Positions 50,321 to 58,224 of a DNA stretch of 64,000 nucleotides are shown here, in pieces (positions within the stretch are counted from its first letter, which is position 1; the number at the start of each line of letters is the position of its first letter). Origin of the DNA: Actinoplanes auranticolor. GTDB lineage: Bacteria; Actinomycetota; Actinomycetes; Mycobacteriales; Micromonosporaceae. The notes beneath the pieces were generated by a model. That model saw nothing but the letters and a program-made list of their open reading frames with translations. It made no database searches and was not told the DNA's origin. A program made the position numbers and the translations under genes. The DNA lies in contig NZ_BOQL01000057.1 in NCBI RefSeq assembly GCF_018332655.1, positions 62,001 through 126,000 on the forward strand. Direction: 5' to 3'.

Positions 50321-51646
50321 CTAGGGGATCTGCCAGACCGTCGTCGGGCCGGCCGAGGTGGGGCAGGCCAGGTACGGGCGGCGGACCGTGCAGCCGTACG
50401 GCGCCGCGGTCTGCATCGAGCCGACGGTGTGCACCGTGCCGTCGGCGGGGTCCGTGACCGCCACCCAGGTCCGGCCGAGGATCTTGTTGTCCGCGCGCAG
50501 CTCCAGCCCGCCGACCGCGAGCGTGTGGCCGAGCTTGCGCCGCACCGCCCCGGTACGCGCGTCGAGGATCGCCGACTCGGGGTCCTCCTGGCGGTCGTAG
50601 GCGAGCAGCACCCCCTCGCCCAGCCGGAACGCGTTGCTCCAGGCCGGGTCGGACCAGCGCACCGAACCGTCGCTGGGATCGAGCCCGCTCAGCCCGCGGC
50701 TGTCCGCGATGCACAGCACCGGCCCGCAGTCGTGCACGTACCCGGTCGGGCCGTTCTCGGTGCGCCACCGCCGGGCCAGGTCCGGCAACCGGTACGCGGT
50801 CAGCGAGGGCCGCCCCCGCTCGCGCCGCGACAGGTACAACTGGTCCCCGGACACCGTGACACCGACGAAGCCGGCCTGCAGTGTGTCGTCCAGCTCCGCC
50901 GGCAGCCGCACGCCCAGCTCGCCCGCGCCGAGCACCGACCCGTCGGCGAACTGCAGCGTGGTGACCCGGCCGTCGACCCCGAGCACCACGATCCGGTCGG
51001 GGTCGTCGGAGAACAGGTCGTCGTCGAGGATCCCGCCGACCCCGTCGACGGTCCGGCTCCAGATCGTCGCGCCGGTCCGCGCGGAGGCGAGCCGGAGCTC
51101 CGTACCCCCGCTCCCGCTGTCGATGCGCAGCAGCGCCCGGCCGCCGCTGAGGGTGATCACCGTGGCGTTCGGCTCCCGGAGGGTCCACAGGACCTTTCCC
51201 TCGGTGGCGTCGAGGAACGACATCCGCGGGTCGCTGCCGGAGCGGGCCAGCAGCACCCCGCCGTCGAGCGTCAGGTTCTGCACGTTGTGCGGCAGCGAGG
51301 TGGCCCACAGCTGCTCGCCGCCGGGCAGGGCGTAACGACGGAGGCCCGACTCACTGTTGGGGTTCGCGCCGAAACTGGCGGTGTAGAGCGCGTCCGGACC
51401 GAGCGTGAACGCCGCGGCCGCCGTACCCCCGGCCGCCAGGATGGGTTGCATGGTCCGGGCCGGCGGCGCGGCCGCAGCCGGTGTGAGCAGCGCCGCGACC
51501 AGCGCAGCGACGACCAGGACGGACCGCGGCGGGCGGAGCCGCGGGTGCGCTGACGCCGCGCCCGGATCCTGCGGCCGGGTCGCGTCGAGATCTATGAGCG
51601 GTACGGCGTCGGCCACGCGTTCAGCATGACGGTCAAAAGCGGCCAT
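50321..51646 (-). CDS. Secreted/anchored PQQ-like beta-propeller protein
   Basis: 441 residues. A cytosolic stretch to about residue 40 is followed by a membrane anchor/signal segment (about 42-60, SVLVVAALVAALLTPAAAA) and then repeated WD/PQQ-like blades: YALPGGEQLWATSL, LDATEGKVLWTLREP, SARTGATIWSRTV, DPSDGSVRWSDP, DARTGAVRRKL. Each has the G-x-x-x-W pattern of PQQ-like propellers (PF13360). A pair of Cys (DCGPVLC) and another (YGCTV...LAC) may form disulfides. A scaffold-type extracellular protein. Convergent with the pilus operon end (1 bp gap), divergent from the GntR gene. Confidence 0.85.
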   Translation of the reverse strand: MAAFDRHAERVADAVPLIDLDATRPQDPGAASAHPRLRPPRSVLVVAALVAALLTPAAAAPPARTMQPILAAGGTAAAAFTLGPDALYTASFGANPNSESGLRRYALPGGEQLWATSLPHNVQNLTLDGGVLLARSGSDPRMSFLDATEGKVLWTLREPNATVITLSGGRALLRIDSGSGGTELRLASARTGATIWSRTVDGVGGILDDDLFSDDPDRIVVLGVDGRVTTLQFADGSVLGAGELGVRLPAELDDTLQAGFVGVTVSGDQLYLSRRERGRPSLTAYRLPDLARRWRTENGPTGYVHDCGPVLCIADSRGLSGLDPSDGSVRWSDPAWSNAFRLGEGVLLAYDRQEDPESAILDARTGAVRRKLGHTLAVGGLELRADNKILGRTWVAVTDPADGTVHTVGSMQTAAPYGCTVRRPYLACPTSAGPTTVWQIP

Positions 51647-51678
51647 GGGTACGGTCCGCTGTCTCTCATCACTGTGGG

Positions 51679-51684
51679 TAGGCT
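51679..51684 (+). promoter_or_regulatory. Probable -10 box (TAGGCT) of GntR-family gene
   Basis: TAGGCT followed by 6 nt and the ATG at 51691; no ribosome binding site. Confidence 0.4.
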
Positions 51685-51690
51685 GCCGGT

Positions 51691-52341
51691 ATGTCTTACA
51701 CGGTGCCGCCGACCCGCACGGCCGCGGTCGTCCAACAGCTCCGTAACGAGATTGTCACCGGTGAGTTACCGCCCGGGACGCTCATCAAGGACGCCGAGCT
51801 GGCCGCCCGGCTCGGTGTCAGCATCACGCCGGTGCGCGAGGCCATCGCCCAGCTCTCCGTCGAGGGTCTGATCGACATCGCCCCGAACCGCACCCGGCAC
51901 GTCACCAAGATGACCCAGAAGAACGCCCTCGAGCTCATCGACGTGATGGGCGTGCTGGCCTGCGCGGGCTTCGAGTGGGGTGTGGAGAATCTGACCGCCA
52001 CCCACATCGACCTGATGCGCCAGCGGCAGAAGGAGTTCGTCGAGGGCCTGCGCAGCGGCAACGTGCTGACGGCGGGCGCGGCAGGCGCGGACTTCAGCAC
52101 CATCGTCATCCTGGCCAGCGGCAACCGCGAGCTGCAGTCCATGGTCGACCTGGTGGTGGCCCGTACGCTGCGCATCCTGGCGATGGGCGCCGAGAGCAAC
52201 CTCTGGGACGTCTGGATCAACGGCCACGACCAGGTTCTGGAACACCTCGAGGCCGGCGACCCGGTACGGGCCCTGGAGCGCTACCGGCAGATCTACGCCG
52301 ACTTCCGAGCCAAGATCGAGCCGTCCCTCTTCGCCGAGTAA
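51691..52341 (+). CDS. GntR-family (FadR/FCD-type) transcriptional regulator
   Basis: 216 residues. Winged helix at 10-75 with the GntR hallmark LRNEIVTGELPPGT-L-x-x-x-ELAARLGVSITPVREA-x-x-L-x-x-EGLI; C-terminal helical FCD-like sensor domain (about 85-205) with the D/H metal-ligand pattern reduced (DFSTIVILASGNREL replaces the usual FH-x-x-L). It probably responds to an organic acid. The box TAGGCT 6 nt before the ATG suggests a leaderless mRNA. Convergent with the LLM oxidoreductase gene, 6 bp apart. Divergent from the beta-propeller gene. Confidence 0.9.
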   Translation: MSYTVPPTRTAAVVQQLRNEIVTGELPPGTLIKDAELAARLGVSITPVREAIAQLSVEGLIDIAPNRTRHVTKMTQKNALELIDVMGVLACAGFEWGVENLTATHIDLMRQRQKEFVEGLRSGNVLTAGAAGADFSTIVILASGNRELQSMVDLVVARTLRILAMGAESNLWDVWINGHDQVLEHLEAGDPVRALERYRQIYADFRAKIEPSLFAE

Positions 52342-52347
52342 CAGCCG

Positions 52348-53253
52348 TCAGACCTCGGCCAGGCGCGGCAGCAGGGGGCCGAGCGCGTCCAGGGCGGGCC
52401 GGCGTACGGCATAGCGGGTGATCCCCCACCGCTCGCGGTGCTCCCGCACCGCGGCGACGATCTCCTCCGCCGTGCCCACCAGCACGAACGGCACCTGGCG
52501 CAGCTCGCCGACAGTCATCGCCAGCCGCTCGGCGTGCTCGGCGAGCAAGCCCGGCGCGTCGTCGGTGACCTCCACCAACTGCACCAGCGCCTCCAGCGTG
52601 GCGTCGCCGCCCGCGCGCGCCAGCGCCACCTGCGCGTCGATGTCGGTCAGCCGCCAGCGGGCCTCGTGCTGATGCCCGTCGGACTTGGTACGGCCGAAAC
52701 CGGTCAGGCCGACGATGTCGGCGTGCTCGCCCGCCCAGCGCAGCAGCCGCGAGTTCGCCGTGCCGACGAGCAGCGGGATCCGGCCCTGCACCGGTCGCGG
52801 CTTCTCCAGCAGGGCGTTGAGCATGGTCAGCACGGGCGTGTCCACGGTGACCTTCTCCCCCGCCAGCAGCCGGGTGGTCGCCTCGGCGACGGCGATGCAC
52901 CGGTCGACGCGGCCGCGCACGTCCGGGCGGACCTGGCCGATCGCGTCCCACTCGGCGGGCGTGTGGCCGGCGCCGAGGCCGAGCAGCGCGCGCCCGCCGG
53001 AGACGACGTCCAGGGTCGCCACGTCGGTCGCCAGCAGGATCGGCTCCCGGACCGCGGCATTGGAGACGTACGACCCGAGCTTGAGGGTCGTGGTGACCGC
53101 GGCCGCCGCGGCCAGCGCCACGAACGGTGCCGCGCAGGCACCGGGGTGGTCGGCGGCGAGCAGCGTGTCGAAACCGGCGGCCTCGGCGCGGCGGGCGAGG
53201 TCGAGCCACTCGGCGGCGTCGGTGGGCTGAGCCTGGAGCGCGAAGTCGGCCAT
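52348..53253 (-). CDS. LLM-class (F420-dependent-type) oxidoreductase
   Basis: 301 residues of a bacterial luciferase-like (beta/alpha)8 barrel: WLDLARRAEAAGFDTLLAADHPG, TTTLKLGSYVSN, LATDVATLDVVSGGRALLGLGAGH, GRIPLLVGTANSRLLRWAGEHADIVGLTGFG. The TANSRLL/HADIVG pair marks the cofactor-phosphate side, and the family in actinomycetes usually uses F420 instead of FMN. Substrate unknown. The region just upstream carries CAGAAT 6 nt from the ATG, a possible -10 box. No partner gene shares its strand. Confidence 0.9.
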   Translation of the reverse strand: MADFALQAQPTDAAEWLDLARRAEAAGFDTLLAADHPGACAAPFVALAAAAAVTTTLKLGSYVSNAAVREPILLATDVATLDVVSGGRALLGLGAGHTPAEWDAIGQVRPDVRGRVDRCIAVAEATTRLLAGEKVTVDTPVLTMLNALLEKPRPVQGRIPLLVGTANSRLLRWAGEHADIVGLTGFGRTKSDGHQHEARWRLTDIDAQVALARAGGDATLEALVQLVEVTDDAPGLLAEHAERLAMTVGELRQVPFVLVGTAEEIVAAVREHRERWGITRYAVRRPALDALGPLLPRLAEV

Positions 53254-53437
53254 GGCGCGATTCTGGCCCCCTCCAGGCCCGGGGCGCCGTCCCCCGGCAG
53301 CCGGTTTCGCTGTCGGCGTACCCGCCGGATGGCGGGGACTTTCCGCCAGTTGGCGCCCGGTGCCGCGGCCCCCGGGGTTCCATCCTGAGGACAGCGATCA
53401 CCCGCTTGTGATCTCCTCGATACCAGGAGGCCCGCCC

Positions 53438-54418
53438 ATGACGCTGTCCGTGGAGATGACGCCACCACCGTTCGACCCGGAGCTCGGCGCGGCTCTGCCG
53501 GCCATCGCCGCGATGATCCCCGCCGCCCTGACCGCGGACCTGATCCCCGCCCTGCGGGCCGGCGGCCCCCTGGGCAGTCCGACCGACGACGAGCTGCGCC
53601 GCGACGGCAGGTTCACCATCGAGGAGCGCGCAGTGCCGGGCCTCGACGGCGATCCGGACATCTCGCTGCTCATCCTCCGGCCGACCGCCGCCACCGGCAC
53701 CCTGGGCTGCGTCTACTTCACCCACGGCGGTGGCATGATCCTCGGCGACAACCGCACCGGCGTGCTGGAGGCGCTGGACTGGGCCGAGGAGTTCGGCCTG
53801 GTCGTGGTCTCGGTCGAATACCGGCTGGCCCCCGAGACGCCGCACCCGGGCCCGGTCGACGACTGCTATGCCGGCCTGGTCTGGACCGCCGACCACGCCG
53901 GCGAGCTCGGCTTCGAGCCGGGCCGGATGATCGTGGCGGGCGGCAGTGCAGGCGGCGGGCTGGCGGCCGCCCTGGCCCTGAGGGCCCGGGACGAGGGCGG
54001 ACCGGCGCTGGCCGGCCAGATGCTGATCTACCCGATGCTGGACGACCGCAACGACACGTACTCGTGCCGCCAGATGGCCGGCCGGGGCATCTGGGACACC
54101 ACCGCCAACGACACCGGCTGGACGGCTCTGCTCGGTGCGGCGCGCGGCGGGCCGGACGTGTCCCCGTACGCGGCCCCGGCCCGGGCGACGGACCTGTCGA
54201 ACCTGCCGCCGGCCTTCATCGACGTGGGCTCGGCGGAGACGTTCCGCGACGAGGACGTGGCCTACGCCAACCGGATCTGGCAGGCCGGCGGGCACGCCGA
54301 GCTGCACGTCTGGCCGGGCGCGTTCCACGGCTTCGACGCCACGGTGCCGCAGGCCGGGATCTCCCAGGAGGCGCGGGCGGCCCGGGTGCGCTGGCTGCAC
54401 CGCCTGCTGGACGTCTAG
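53438..54418 (+). CDS. Alpha/beta hydrolase of the HSL-type esterase family
   Basis: 326 residues; AGGAGGCCCGCCC precedes the ATG. Oxyanion motif HGGGMILGDN, nucleophile in VAGGSAGGGLAAALA, acid in the DVGSAETFRDED region and catalytic His in PGAFHGFDATVP; YRLAPETPHPGPVDDC is characteristic of the hormone-sensitive-lipase family (lipase group IV). It should hydrolyse short-chain esters. The PucR-type regulator follows within 10 bp, and the LLM gene is divergent. Confidence 0.92.
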   Translation: MTLSVEMTPPPFDPELGAALPAIAAMIPAALTADLIPALRAGGPLGSPTDDELRRDGRFTIEERAVPGLDGDPDISLLILRPTAATGTLGCVYFTHGGGMILGDNRTGVLEALDWAEEFGLVVVSVEYRLAPETPHPGPVDDCYAGLVWTADHAGELGFEPGRMIVAGGSAGGGLAAALALRARDEGGPALAGQMLIYPMLDDRNDTYSCRQMAGRGIWDTTANDTGWTALLGAARGGPDVSPYAAPARATDLSNLPPAFIDVGSAETFRDEDVAYANRIWQAGGHAELHVWPGAFHGFDATVPQAGISQEARAARVRWLHRLLDV

Positions 54419-54421
54419 CCT
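54416..54421 (+). promoter_or_regulatory. Probable -10 box (TAGCCT) of PucR-type gene
   Basis: TAGCCT overlaps the stop codon of the esterase gene and lies 6 nt before the ATG at 54428; this could add a separate leaderless promoter in addition to readthrough from the esterase gene. Confidence 0.35.
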
Positions 54422-54427
54422 CGGGGA

Positions 54428-55387
54428 ATGAAGGACCTCGCCGTCCGGCTGGCCGCGCTCGACGCCGACGCGGGCGCGGCGCTGCGGGTCATCGCGTACT
54501 TCGACAGCCTGGTGGAGTCCCGCGCCGGCCTGCAGTCGATCGTGCGCGGCGCGGCGGTGCTGGCCGACTGCCCGGCCCGCCTGAGCGACGACGAACGCCG
54601 GGTGCGGATCCGGGTGACGGCGGCCGGGGTGAACGCCTGGCGGGACGATCCCCCGGCGCCGGACTGGATGACCACCGCCGCGGGCACGGCGACCCTGTGG
54701 CTGGAGCGCGCCGGGTCACCGGGCCCGGTCGAGGCGATGATCCTGGAACGGGCGGCGGGCGCGGCGCGGGCGGTCCTGGACCGGACCCGCGGCCGCGCAC
54801 CCGCGGCCGACCCGGCGTCGGCCGAGCTGATCGTGGACGCGTCGGCTCCTGCGGAGGTACGCCGGCAAGCGGCCCGCCGCCTGGGGCTGACGGATCCGGC
54901 GTACGCGATCGCCCTGCCGGCGGAGACCCGGGTGCGGTCCGGCCCGTTGCCGAAGCTGCCGGGCCGGGCCGGCATCGGCCCGGCAGCACCGATCCTGGGC
55001 CTCCCGGCGTCCTGGGCGGCGGCCAAGGTGGCGCTGCGCTTCGCGGCGGAAGGCACCGACGAGGACCCGGGCCCGCGGGTGGTGCACGCCGAGGAACTGG
55101 GCGCTCTGGCCCTGCTGGCCGAGCTGGGCGACCAGTCGGACGCCCCGGATGTGAAAGCCCTGGACCACACGGCAGCAGCGGCGCCCTGGATGCTGACCAC
55201 CCTGCACACCATGGCGGCAAGCATCAGCCTGCGCGCGGCGGCGACAACGTTGCGGCTGCACCACTCCACGCTGCAGGACAGAATCACCCACGCGGAGCAC
55301 CTGCTGGGCTGGAACGTCCGCACGCCGCAGGGCCGTCTGCGCCTGCAGCTGGCGCTCGCCCTGCGCCGGCTGCATCGGCACCCGTGA
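54428..55387 (+). CDS. PucR-type helix-turn-helix regulator
   Basis: 319 residues. The C-terminal 60 residues are the PucR-type HTH: MLTTLHTMAASISLRAAATTLRLHHSTLQDRI-x-x-AEHLLGW, with DP-x-G-R replaced by TPQGRLRLQLALALRRL. The N-terminal part contains a helical region (ALRVIAYFDSLVESRAGLQSIVRGAAVLADCP, a common opening in this group) and an Ala-rich middle sensor. It starts 9 bp after the esterase gene and is likely co-expressed with it. The regulated genes and effector are unknown. Confidence 0.88.
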   Translation: MKDLAVRLAALDADAGAALRVIAYFDSLVESRAGLQSIVRGAAVLADCPARLSDDERRVRIRVTAAGVNAWRDDPPAPDWMTTAAGTATLWLERAGSPGPVEAMILERAAGAARAVLDRTRGRAPAADPASAELIVDASAPAEVRRQAARRLGLTDPAYAIALPAETRVRSGPLPKLPGRAGIGPAAPILGLPASWAAAKVALRFAAEGTDEDPGPRVVHAEELGALALLAELGDQSDAPDVKALDHTAAAAPWMLTTLHTMAASISLRAAATTLRLHHSTLQDRITHAEHLLGWNVRTPQGRLRLQLALALRRLHRHP

Positions 55388-55586
55388 TGGAGACGCAGCG
55401 CCTGACCGAGGCGACGCCTACGAAGGATCACTGAAAGTGCTGCGCCGCACGGGATTCCACCCGGTCGGCGACGTGACGCTTCCGGCCGCCCCGGCCTCGA
55501 CCTGAGCCGGCTGCTCCCGGCTCGCTGAACACGAACACGCCCGCCAGTCTGGGGAGGCCGGAAGAGCCCCAGCGAGCGGCATCCCA

Positions 55587-55964
55587 ATGACTGATCCGAC
55601 AGCTACGTTCTCGGCGTTCGCGGCCTCCATCGCCGCTGTCCTGGCGGGGGTCGATCTGTATCTGTCGGGCCGCGCGCACGATGAGCAGACCGAGACGCTG
55701 ACGAAGATGCGTCTGCTCACCACTCCGCCAGTGGTGGAGGCAGCCATGGGACTCCACGTGGCCGGCCACGCCTACGTCGATTTCGTCGAGTCGGCTCCGG
55801 AACCGGAACCCGAGGCACAACGCGTCGCGGGAGAAGAGGTGTGGCGAGCCCGCCGGACTCAAGACCGAAGTCTCATCGGCCACGCACACCCTTCTGTAGC
55901 TGCTCGATGGCGCGGGCGTCCCGCTGGGCCACAGTCGGGTCAATCCTCGGTTCGCGTCTCATGA
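55587..55964 (+). CDS. Hypothetical protein with N-terminal membrane segment (doubtful 3' end)
   Basis: 125 residues if read to the stop at 55962-55964. The first 95 residues look protein-like: a hydrophobic segment FSAFAASIAAVLAGVDLYL, then LTKMRLLTTPPVVEAAMGL, PEPEPEAQ. The last 30 residues (RTQDRSLIGHAHPSVAARW) are antisense to the 3' end of the gene at 55873-56940 and are rich in Arg/Gly as expected of a false extension. A frameshift near 55870 or a true overlap could explain this. The preceding 55388-55586 stretch has no gene I can support. Not a recognised family. Confidence 0.4.
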   Translation: MTDPTATFSAFAASIAAVLAGVDLYLSGRAHDEQTETLTKMRLLTTPPVVEAAMGLHVAGHAYVDFVESAPEPEPEAQRVAGEEVWRARRTQDRSLIGHAHPSVAARWRGRPAGPQSGQSSVRVS

Positions 55965-56940
55965 CGTCGCGCGCGACCAGCTCGCGGGCCGTTTGCCACC
56001 TCATGGGCTCATCGCCGATCACCGCGCTTCCGACGAGTTCGATATGCCGGGCCCGGCTTCCTCTGACCGGATCATGTTCGATGTCCGACACCTTGAAAAG
56101 GGCTTGGAAAGAGGCGAAGGAACGACCTTCGGTCAAGGCGGCCAGCTCCCGGAGGATGCGCCTGTCCCGCATCAGCAGCTCAACGGCACGCGTCCCGGTT
56201 CCATGCGTGCCGGACAGTGACAAGAGCGAGTGCCCCTGAGCCAGACCCTCAGCCGTCAGAAAGTTTCGCAGCCGCGTCACCAGCAGATAGTCGGTGCGCA
56301 GCCAGCCGCCCGTACCGGTCTCGGGCACGAACATCTCCGTCTCGGTGATGATTCTCCAGTTGCGCCGGGCCACCTCGCCCCGCCCCGGAACGTACCTGCG
56401 CGCCAGCGCGCCCTCCGGCACGTCAGAATAGTTGAGAACCATTCGGTACGGCAGGTCGACAGGCGAGTTCGCTTGTACGAGAGAATCGTTTCCCAGCTCC
56501 TCGCAGGTATACCCGAACGCGATGCGGGAAATGCCCTCGGAGGTCGGGCTGCCGATGAGAACGAGATTGTCGTCGAGCCGGGCATCGACGTGCGGGACGA
56601 CATCGAGGGTTCCGCGTTCACGAGCGGTCCAGTAGTCTCCGCCGGCCGCGGCCACCAGCGCGTGCTGATTGTCCGGATGCATGGTGGGCGTTCCGGAGTA
56701 CAAGAGGTGCACGTTGTCATGACGGTATAGAACGGCGTCACGCTGATGAAACCCGAGCAACCGCTTGGCTACCCGGATGTCGTCCCGTGCATTCTCCGAG
56801 CGTTTGATCCGACCACGAAGACGGCCGAGTTCTTCTGCCACTTCCCGGATCGCTCGCACGTGGGTCGCCACGGCAGTCGAAGCCGCCGTAGCGGTCACCG
56901 CGGCTCCGGCCGCCACCGCGATGATCGCCTGAATCTCCAC
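55873..56940 (-). CDS. Unknown 355-aa protein with N-terminal membrane anchor
   Basis: 355 residues from the GTG at 56940, chosen because GGGAGGT is placed 6 nt before it. A single N-terminal membrane helix (about 4-28, AIIAVAAGAAVTATAASTAVATHV) is followed by a coiled segment (IREVAEELGRLRGRIK) and a globular domain: FHQRDAVLYRHDNVHLLYSGTP, then DDNLVLIGSPTSEGISRIAFGY, LRTDYLLVTRL, SLLSLSGTHGTGTRAVELL. The LVLIG(S/G)P strand-loop is reminiscent of nucleotide- or sugar-binding Rossmann-type effectors, but I do not recognise the family. GC is lower than the backbone. It follows a frameshifted gene beside tRNA-Ala. Confidence 0.75.
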   Translation of the reverse strand: MEIQAIIAVAAGAAVTATAASTAVATHVRAIREVAEELGRLRGRIKRSENARDDIRVAKRLLGFHQRDAVLYRHDNVHLLYSGTPTMHPDNQHALVAAAGGDYWTARERGTLDVVPHVDARLDDNLVLIGSPTSEGISRIAFGYTCEELGNDSLVQANSPVDLPYRMVLNYSDVPEGALARRYVPGRGEVARRNWRIITETEMFVPETGTGGWLRTDYLLVTRLRNFLTAEGLAQGHSLLSLSGTHGTGTRAVELLMRDRRILRELAALTEGRSFASFQALFKVSDIEHDPVRGSRARHIELVGSAVIGDEPMRWQTARELVARDVMRREPRIDPTVAQRDARAIEQLQKGVRGR

Positions 56941-56984
56941 GGCTCCACCTCCCACCATCCAGGCAACTCCAGAAAGTAGCTGAA

Positions 56985-57324
56985 CTATGACGGACGGTAC
57001 CGGTCGATGTCGATAGTCCGTAGCTGCTGAAGGGCGGCCGTCCACGCCGCGAAGTACAGCTCGCGGGGCACCTTGAACCACCTGGTGCAGGTGTTCGAGT
57101 CCGCACCTCGTCCCAGACCCCGCCCCCTCCGCGACGAAGACATGGTCGCCCTGCTCGGTCTCCTTCAACCACCCCCACGGCATGACGATCCCCAGCGACG
57201 GGACGGTGTAGGTGAGGTTGAGCCCGTACTCCCACGTCGAGAACTCGACGACGAGATCGCGCGCTTCGGGGAACTCGTCCACGCTGAAACCCGTCAGCCC
57301 GGACGAGAGGTAGTCGATGATCAC
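56985..57324 (-). pseudogene. Unknown small gene split by a +1 frameshift near 57118-57127
   Basis: A GTG at 57324 (GGAG 8 nt before it) opens a protein-like frame VIIDYLSSGLTGFSVDEFPEA, then LNLTYTVPSLGIVMPWGWL and ETEQGDHVFVAEGAG. After a C-run pair (57118-57121 and 57123-57127 on the plus strand) this frame turns into low-quality sequence, while the +1 frame continues GADSNTCTRWFKVPREL, then YFAAWTAALQQLRTIDID and stops at TAG (56985-56987). Removing one base in the run gives an intact protein of about 112 residues. Either a sequence error in a homopolymer or a broken gene. The unshifted frame stays open into the next gene and could be mis-annotated as a fusion. Confidence 0.6.
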
Positions 57325-57350
57325 CGGTTGCACTCCGGCACAACAGCAAA

Positions 57351-57372
57351 GGCCCGGACGTCTGTCCGGGCC
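57351..57372 (-). terminator. Terminator of tRNA-Ala
   Basis: Perfect 9-bp stem GGCCCGGAC/GTCCGGGCC around a GTCT loop, followed on the minus strand by TTTGCTGTTGTG. It lies 12 bp past the 3' end of the tRNA gene. Confidence 0.75.
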
Positions 57373-57383
57373 TTGCGCAAGGG

Positions 57384-57456
57384 TGGAGCTGAGGGGACTC
57401 GAACCCCTGACCCCCACACTGCCAGTGTGGTGCGCTACCAGCTGCGCCACAGCCCC
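57384..57456 (-). tRNA. tRNA-Ala (anticodon GGC)
   Basis: 73-nt cloverleaf without encoded CCA. Acceptor GGGGCTG pairs with CAGCTCC (one G-U), discriminator A, D arm GCGCAGCTGGTAGCGC, anticodon stem CCACA/TGTGG with loop CTGGCAG giving anticodon GGC, T arm CAGGGGTTCGAGTCCCCTC. Neighbouring lower-GC genes at its 3' side raise the possibility of an old integration site. Confidence 0.95.
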
Positions 57457-57541
57457 TTGCCTGTCCCCGGGATCTCCCCGGGCACTCACGGAATAGTACA
57501 CACCTTCCGGGCCCCCTCGTGCGGAGGGGGCGGCATGCGTG

Positions 57542-58099
57542 TCAGTTCAGCGAGACGTCCGGGGGGAAGTGGGCCACCGCGGCCAGGATGTCGCCCTGGC
57601 GGCGCAGGACCATGGCCCACAGGTCGTCCGGGCGGCTCACGAACGGGTCTCCGGGCAGGGCGTCGAAGACGAACCAGGAGCCGGCCGCGATCTCCTCCTC
57701 CAGCTGGCCCGGGGACCAGCCCGAGTAGCCCGCGAAGACCCTGATGCCCGCCACGCTCTCGCGCAGGCGGTCCGGGTCCGCCGACAGGTCCACCGTGCCG
57801 AGCGCGCCGGCCACCTGGTGGAAGCCGGACACCCGCTTCTTCACCTGGGGGCGGGTGCGGGCCAGGCAGATCGCCGACTCGGGCTGCACCGGGCCGCCCT
57901 CGAACAGCACCGCCGGGTCGCCGGCCAGTTCGCCCCAGTTGCCCAGTACGTCAGCCACCGGGACCTCGGTCGCCCTGTTCAGCACCACGCCCAGCGCGCC
58001 GCCGGTCTCGTGGGCCACCAGGAGCACCACGGTGCGGTCGAAGTTCGGGTCTTTCAGGGTCGGGGTCGCGACCAGAAGCTGACCGGTCATCGACTCCAT
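57542..58099 (-). CDS. YqgE/AlgH family protein (UPF0301)
   Basis: 185 residues from the ATG at 58099; GGAGGTCGCTCG is just upstream. Hallmarks: GQLLVATPTLKDPNFDRTVVLLVAHETGGALGVVLNR-like N-terminus, LFEGGPVQPESAICLAR, and the Y-S-GWSPGQLEEEI-x-x-GSWFV motif. The fold is a small alpha/beta protein of unconfirmed biochemical role, conserved across bacteria. It lies between the tRNA and the convergent-oriented MTA phosphorylase gene, divergently from the latter. Confidence 0.93.
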   Translation of the reverse strand: MESMTGQLLVATPTLKDPNFDRTVVLLVAHETGGALGVVLNRATEVPVADVLGNWGELAGDPAVLFEGGPVQPESAICLARTRPQVKKRVSGFHQVAGALGTVDLSADPDRLRESVAGIRVFAGYSGWSPGQLEEEIAAGSWFVFDALPGDPFVSRPDDLWAMVLRRQGDILAAVAHFPPDVSLN

Positions 58100-58211
58100 C
58101 GAGCGACCTCCGATGCGCTGCTCTTCACTGAACACGGCAGCCCCACCTTCGCCTCAGGAGGCCTTCGGTCAACGCCATGCTTGGACATTAGCCTGCGATT
58201 CCGGCCACCGA

Positions 58212-58217
58212 TAAGGT
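58212..58217 (+). promoter_or_regulatory. Probable -10 box (TAAGGT) of mtnP
   Basis: TAAGGT followed by 7 nt and the ATG at 58225; leaderless arrangement without ribosome binding site. Confidence 0.4.
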
Positions 58218-58224
58218 CTGGCGC

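Noticed and set aside
55428..55943. Minus-strand open frame of 171 codons
   Set aside because: Composition is not protein-like and it is antisense to the better plus-strand candidate at 55587; no start signal.
57080..57115. T-arm-like GTTCGAGTCC sequence suggesting a second tRNA or tRNA fragment
   Set aside because: No acceptor, D or anticodon arm can be formed around it; it lies in the coding part of the small frameshifted gene and is likely chance similarity.
55873..57501. Single 542-codon frame joining tRNA antisense, the small gene and the anchored protein
   Set aside because: It starts inside the tRNA, and a good ribosome binding site with GTG at 56940 and a natural stop at 56985 in the shifted frame show two separate genes.
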